From contig URXG01000059.1 of assembly GCA_900551715.1 (NCBI GenBank), positions 1 to 16,907 of the forward strand: 16,907 nucleotides of DNA, written 5' to 3'. The stretch is from an uncultured Blautia sp. (GTDB lineage Bacteria; Bacillota; Clostridia; Lachnospirales; Lachnospiraceae). Of the stretch, positions 13,735-16,907 are shown piece after piece; position 1 is the first letter of the stretch; every line of letters starts with the position of its first letter. The translations under genes were made by a program, and so were the position numbers. The notes under the pieces were generated by a model. The model saw only the letters and a list, made by a program, of their open reading frames with translations. It did not search any database and had not been told where the DNA came from.

Positions 13735-15351
13735 TCAATTGACATATTTATGGATAGTTGCTTTTACTGCTCCTGGTCCTGCAAGCATTTCCCGGAACAT
13801 ATTCTCGATTTTTTCTCCAACACCATCTTTATAAAGATCTGTATAGAAAAGGCGTTCATTGGAAAGAATTGGTTTCAGCTGTTCTTTCAGTGTCTCTGGT
13901 TTTCCTACTACGATATCTTTGAACTGTTCCTGAATTTCTTCATTCATAGGATCTGGTGCAAGTTCGTATTTATTTCCATTGTCATCCACTGCCAGCATAT
14001 ATCTGAGCCATCCGGCGATTCCCAGCGGAATTGCAGTCAGGCTGGAAGCATCTCCGAATTTTTCCACATATGCTTTGATTGTTTCTCCAAATCGGATACC
14101 AACCATCTGTGACACATCTACGGCCAGACGAAGGTTAGTATCTCCCAGATATTCATTTGGAAAACGGTCATTAAAAAGTTCATCCACAAAAGCCTGCGGA
14201 GAAAGGATTCCCGGATTCGGAACCACCGGCAAACCTTCTTTGTAAGCAATCATACGTGCCATCTTCATCATATCTTCGTTTGTATTCAGCATATGAGCAA
14301 AAAGATCATAACCAAGTACCACACCCAGTGGACCTGTTGCAGAATGTACCGGATTCAGACATACTGTTACTTTCATTCGTTCAGAAAGATTGACTGTATT
14401 TCTGTCTGCCATATAAACCCCGAAACCTTTTTCCAGTGCCGGACGTCCATTGGGAAAACTGTCTTCAATTACCAGATACTGCGGTTTTTCTGCATTTACG
14501 AAAGGTGCAATATAAGTTTTTTTGCTAGTGATCACCGGCTGCATATCTTCTACTCCAAGTTTTTCCAGATCATCTGCAATCTGTTCGCTTGGACGAGGTG
14601 TAATCTTGTCGATCATTGTCCATGGGAAAGCGATTACTTTTTCATCACTTACATAGTTGATAAAATCATCTTCTACAAATCCTTTCTTCTGCCATTCCTT
14701 TGCCATAGTCAGCACTGATTCACGAAGTCTGGCACCATTCTGTGAACAGTTATCCATAGACACCAGTGCCAGAGGATACTTTCCTGCTTTGTATCTTTCA
14801 TGAAGCATGGCAACCAGAACTGCCATTGCACCAGTGGCTTTATCCGGACCGTTGTTGACATCTGCTTCTACAAATGGGAAAAATGTACCATCTGCTTTGT
14901 GCAGTGCATAACCTTTTTCTGTAATGGTAAAAGAAACCATCTGAAGAGATTCACTGGCAAAAATCTCTTTCAGCCTGTTCCACTGTGCAGAATCAGAAGA
15001 CTGCGCCTTCACTGCCTCTGCCAGAGAACCCAGTACTTTGTACTCCCGGGTTCCATCTCCATGAAGAATTACACTTAACCCCAGATTATCATATGGTTCG
15101 TAGATTTTATCTACTACATCATAATCAAAAGTCTCCACACAGGTGATTCCCCGATCCAGCATACCCTTTTCCAGAAGTCCGTCTGCAATTCCTCCGATAA
15201 AAACCCGAAAAATATTTCCAATTCCGAAATGCACCCATACCGGAGCCTCTTTGGCTCTGGCAGAAACTGCTTCCACATCATATCCCGGAAGTACAATCCC
15301 ATTCTTCTCCCATCCTTCTTTTTCCTTAATTCCTTTTACTGTTAATTTCAT
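13735..15351 (-). CDS. uxuB: Fructuronate reductase (mannitol dehydrogenase family)
   Basis: A 538-residue polyol-specific long-chain dehydrogenase, best read as D-mannonate oxidoreductase (fructuronate reductase), which interconverts D-fructuronate and D-mannonate with NAD(H) in the hexuronate pathway. The N-terminal nucleotide-binding motif is HFGIGNIFR (41-49). SMDNCSQNGARL (198-209) and MIDKITPRPS (246-255) are typical of the family. The catalytic set is Lys327, Asn333 and His336 (KVTVCLNPVHSATG). The length fits UxuB better than mannitol dehydrogenase, but altronate/tagaturonate specificity (UxaB-like) cannot be excluded. GGAGG lies seven bases before the ATG at 15351. The partner gene is a GntP permease; mannonate dehydratase (uxuA) and uronate isomerase are not in the window. 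Confidence 0.88.
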   Translation of the reverse strand: MKLTVKGIKEKEGWEKNGIVLPGYDVEAVSARAKEAPVWVHFGIGNIFRVFIGGIADGLLEKGMLDRGITCVETFDYDVVDKIYEPYDNLGLSVILHGDGTREYKVLGSLAEAVKAQSSDSAQWNRLKEIFASESLQMVSFTITEKGYALHKADGTFFPFVEADVNNGPDKATGAMAVLVAMLHERYKAGKYPLALVSMDNCSQNGARLRESVLTMAKEWQKKGFVEDDFINYVSDEKVIAFPWTMIDKITPRPSEQIADDLEKLGVEDMQPVITSKKTYIAPFVNAEKPQYLVIEDSFPNGRPALEKGFGVYMADRNTVNLSERMKVTVCLNPVHSATGPLGVVLGYDLFAHMLNTNEDMMKMARMIAYKEGLPVVPNPGILSPQAFVDELFNDRFPNEYLGDTNLRLAVDVSQMVGIRFGETIKAYVEKFGDASSLTAIPLGIAGWLRYMLAVDDNGNKYELAPDPMNEEIQEQFKDIVVGKPETLKEQLKPILSNERLFYTDLYKDGVGEKIENMFREMLAGPGAVKATIHKYVN

Positions 15352-15395
15352 ACTGTGACCTCCTGTTTTACTTTCGTGTTGTAGTTATGTATATT

Positions 15396-15422
15396 ACTTA
15401 CGCTTATATCTTAACCATAAGT
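15396..15422. promoter_or_regulatory. Candidate ROK repressor operator at the uxuB promoter
   Basis: ACTTACG (15396-15402) and CATAAGT (15416-15422) form inverted arms with one mismatch. Between them lies TTATATCTTAA (15404-15414), which differs by one base from TTAAATCTTAA at 15551-15561 in the ROK promoter. It sits at the predicted uxuB transcription start, a position that would block RNA polymerase. Confidence 0.6.
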
Positions 15423-15424
15423 AG

Positions 15425-15453
15425 AGTATATAACTTTACGTATCATTTGTCTA
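15425..15453 (-). promoter_or_regulatory. Promoter of the uxuB-gntP operon
   Basis: On the minus strand TAGACA (15448-15453) and TATACT (15425-15430) are separated by 17 bases. The start would be near 15418, inside the inverted repeat. Confidence 0.65.
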
Positions 15454-15513
15454 TTGAATAAAAATCACAATTTTAAAGTGTTTTTTTTAGTTATATTTCA
15501 CATATCAAATTCT

Positions 15514-15541
15514 TTGAATCTTATATTTCCTGTGTTATACT
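15514..15541 (+). promoter_or_regulatory. Promoter of the ROK regulator gene
   Basis: TTGAAT (15514-15519) and TATACT (15536-15541) are separated by 16 bases. The start would be near 15548, and the candidate operator copy TTAAATCTTAA lies just after it. Confidence 0.6.
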
Positions 15542-15550
15542 TAATTACAG

Positions 15551-15561
15551 TTAAATCTTAA
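15551..15561. promoter_or_regulatory. Second copy of the candidate ROK operator
   Basis: TTAAATCTTAA matches 10 of 11 bases of the copy in the uxuB promoter and has the symmetric form TTAA-N3-TTAA. It begins nine bases after the -10 box of the ROK gene promoter, the mirror of the ten-base gap on the uxuB side, which suits autorepression. Confidence 0.5.
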
Positions 15562-15602
15562 ATCTATGGAATAATCAGAACTTTTCGAATATGAGGTGTC
15601 AG

Positions 15603-16739
15603 ATGAAAGAAAAAGGCGTAACTACTATTACTTTAAAGAAAATAAATAAAGAAAAAGTCTATCAGTATATCTATCATGAAAAACAGACTGCCAAACAACA
15701 GATCGTACTGGATCTTCAGATGGGACTTTCCACTGTCAGCCAGAATCTTGCTCTTCTGGAACAGGAAGGAATGATCCGGCGGGATGGATATTTTGAATCT
15801 ACTGGCGGACGCAAAGCTCAGGTGATCCAGATCGTAACTGATTTCCGTATTGCCATCGGCATTGGAATCCTGAAAAATATGTTTCATATAGTAGCTGTAG
15901 ATCTCTATGGCGAAACAACGGCAATGAATACGGTTTCTGTCCCCTATGTCAATACACCGGATTATTATTCACAGGTTGCTTCTTCTGTAGAAAAATTTAT
16001 CCAGCAGAATCATTATGATCCTGACCGTATCCTGGGTGTATCTGTTGCTACCCAAGGCGTGATTTCCCCGGATGGTTCTCATGTAACTTATGGTGCAATT
16101 ATGAACAATGCAAAAATGAAGCTCTCCGATTTCGCTTCCAGAATTCCCTATCCCTGTCATCTGGAACATGATTCCAAATCCGCTGCAGCACTGGAATTAT
16201 GGAGTCATTCTGATCTGGACAGTGCAGTAGTCTTTCTTCTGAACCGCAACCTTGGCGGTGCTATTATCACCAGCCGCCAGGTTCATCAGGGATCTACCAT
16301 GCATAGCGGAACTGTAGAGCATATGTGTATCAACCCGGAAGGTCCCTTATGCTACTGCGGCAACCGGGGCTGTCTGGAAACCTACTGTTCTGCCAACTCC
16401 CTGGAAGCTGCTGCCGGAATGTCTGTGAAAGAATTTTTCCCTGCCTTAAGAAGCGGCTCTTCACCGGAACTTCAGAATATCTGGAAGGACTACCTGAATC
16501 ACCTGGCCTTTGCCATCAAAAATCTGAATATGATTATCGACAGCCCGGTGATCATCAGTGGATATCTGGCTCCATATTTTATACAGGAAGATCTGGATAC
16601 ATTACTGACACAGATCAACACCAACAATCCTTTCACCTTTGCCCCTGACCAGCTCATTCTGGGAACCCATGGACAATACACCCCCGCAGTTGGAGCCGCC
16701 CTGCACTACGTGAAGAAATTCCTCAAATCTTCTTTCTGA
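15603..16739 (+). CDS. ROK-family transcriptional repressor
   Basis: A 378-residue ROK protein of the NagC/Mlc/XylR type. Residues 10 to about 75 form a winged helix-turn-helix (VYQYIYHEKQTAKQQIVLDL, then GLSTVSQNLALLEQEGMIRR). The sugar-kinase-like domain follows, with the ROK zinc site at His240, Cys250, Cys252 and Cys257 (CYCGNRGCLE) and the sugar-pocket stretch LEHDSKSAAALE. The DNA-binding domain marks it as a regulator rather than a glucokinase. I chose the ATG at 15603, six bases after GAGG; the ATG at 15591 lies ahead of that ribosome site. It is divergent from uxuB-gntP, shares an operator-like 11-mer with it, and probably represses it until a uronate or other sugar acid binds. A terminator follows. 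Confidence 0.93.
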   Translation: MKEKGVTTITLKKINKEKVYQYIYHEKQTAKQQIVLDLQMGLSTVSQNLALLEQEGMIRRDGYFESTGGRKAQVIQIVTDFRIAIGIGILKNMFHIVAVDLYGETTAMNTVSVPYVNTPDYYSQVASSVEKFIQQNHYDPDRILGVSVATQGVISPDGSHVTYGAIMNNAKMKLSDFASRIPYPCHLEHDSKSAAALELWSHSDLDSAVVFLLNRNLGGAIITSRQVHQGSTMHSGTVEHMCINPEGPLCYCGNRGCLETYCSANSLEAAAGMSVKEFFPALRSGSSPELQNIWKDYLNHLAFAIKNLNMIIDSPVIISGYLAPYFIQEDLDTLLTQINTNNPFTFAPDQLILGTHGQYTPAVGAALHYVKKFLKSSF

Positions 16740-16744
16740 AATTA

Positions 16745-16797
16745 AAAATACCAGAACACCTGACTCATCTATGGAGAAAGGTATTCTGGTATTTTTT
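16745..16797 (+). terminator. Terminator after the ROK gene, bidirectional
   Basis: AAAATACCAGAA (16745-16756) pairs perfectly with TTCTGGTATTTT (16784-16795), and the T run continues to 16797. On the minus strand T residues also follow the stem, so it can serve the gene ending at 16853 as well. Confidence 0.9.
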
Positions 16798-16852
16798 CAT
16801 TCTATCCCAGACTTTCAAGGCAACAAAAACTTTTATATTTGAGACTTAATTC

Positions 16853-16907
16853 TTAGAAAAGTCCTGTGATCTTGCCGGTCTCGTCTACATCAATGCGCTC
16901 TGCTGCC
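16853..16907 (-). CDS. Possible C-terminal end of a minus-strand gene (cut by window edge)
   Basis: The minus strand is open from the window edge to a TAA at 16853-16855, encoding 17 residues that end ERIDVDETGKITGLF. The composition looks protein-like, and the bidirectional hairpin downstream would fit a gene ending here. The stretch is too short to identify a family or to exclude chance. Confidence 0.4.
   Translation of the reverse strand, partial: AAERIDVDETGKITGLF

Noticed and set aside
13282..14112. Plus-strand frame of 276 codons across gntP and uxuB
   Set aside because: It crosses two real minus-strand genes, has no ribosome site, and has no known domain.
1..16907. CRISPR arrays, tRNA or rRNA genes, toxin-antitoxin pairs, prophage genes
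   Set aside because: No regularly spaced repeats, cloverleaf or rRNA sequence, or matching gene pairs were seen on either strand.

Overview
The window looks like a chromosomal segment of an anaerobic Firmicute, most likely a gut Lachnospiraceae (Blautia/Dorea-like). This rests on AT-rich sequence, strong AGGAGG ribosome sites, TTGACA/TATAAT promoters, and the gene types: TPP-riboswitch thi operon, AspA, GntP/UxuB and an IS1182-type transposase. It is inferred from gene types and not from a marker gene. Most genes lie on the minus strand. Three regulators on the plus strand are each divergent from a minus-strand target.

Layout. 1-403: 5' part of an IS1182-family transposase, cut by the window edge, directly downstream of the thi operon. 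421-3589: thiazole branch of thiamine synthesis (thiS-thiG fusion, thiH, tenI-like gene) behind a consensus promoter, a TPP riboswitch and two hairpin terminators in series. 3594-4803: marR-yczE operon whose promoter carries a perfect 19-bp-arm dyad centred on the predicted transcription start. 5081-5959: divergent LysR regulator. 6076-6870: proC. 7046-7329: a deletion scar where the first 31 codons of a tetR-like gene meet, out of frame, the last 64 codons of an iron alcohol dehydrogenase. 7326-9119: Xaa-Pro aminopeptidase. 9220-10644: aspA, with a divergent LysR regulator (10843-11772). 11833-12225: small VOC/glyoxalase protein. 12363-15351: uxuB-gntP operon for hexuronate use, with a divergent ROK repressor (15603-16739). 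The last 55 bases may hold the end of another minus-strand gene.

How the genes work together. The thi genes make and mature the thiazole phosphate moiety of thiamine and are shut off by TPP through the riboswitch. AspA, ProC and the aminopeptidase are peptide and amino-acid metabolism genes. GntP probably imports a sugar acid, and UxuB interconverts fructuronate and mannonate. The divergent ROK protein probably represses them: an almost identical 11-base element, TTA(A/T)ATCTTAA, sits 9-10 bases downstream of the -10 box of both divergent promoters.

I did not find a clearly new multi-gene system. The best leads are the ThiS-ThiG fusion with no free di-glycine end, the TenI-like active site in the only ThiE-family protein here, the tandem-terminator thi leader, the tetR/adh scar, and the operator-like elements between the divergent genes. 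Homology calls come from reading motifs by eye, without database searches.
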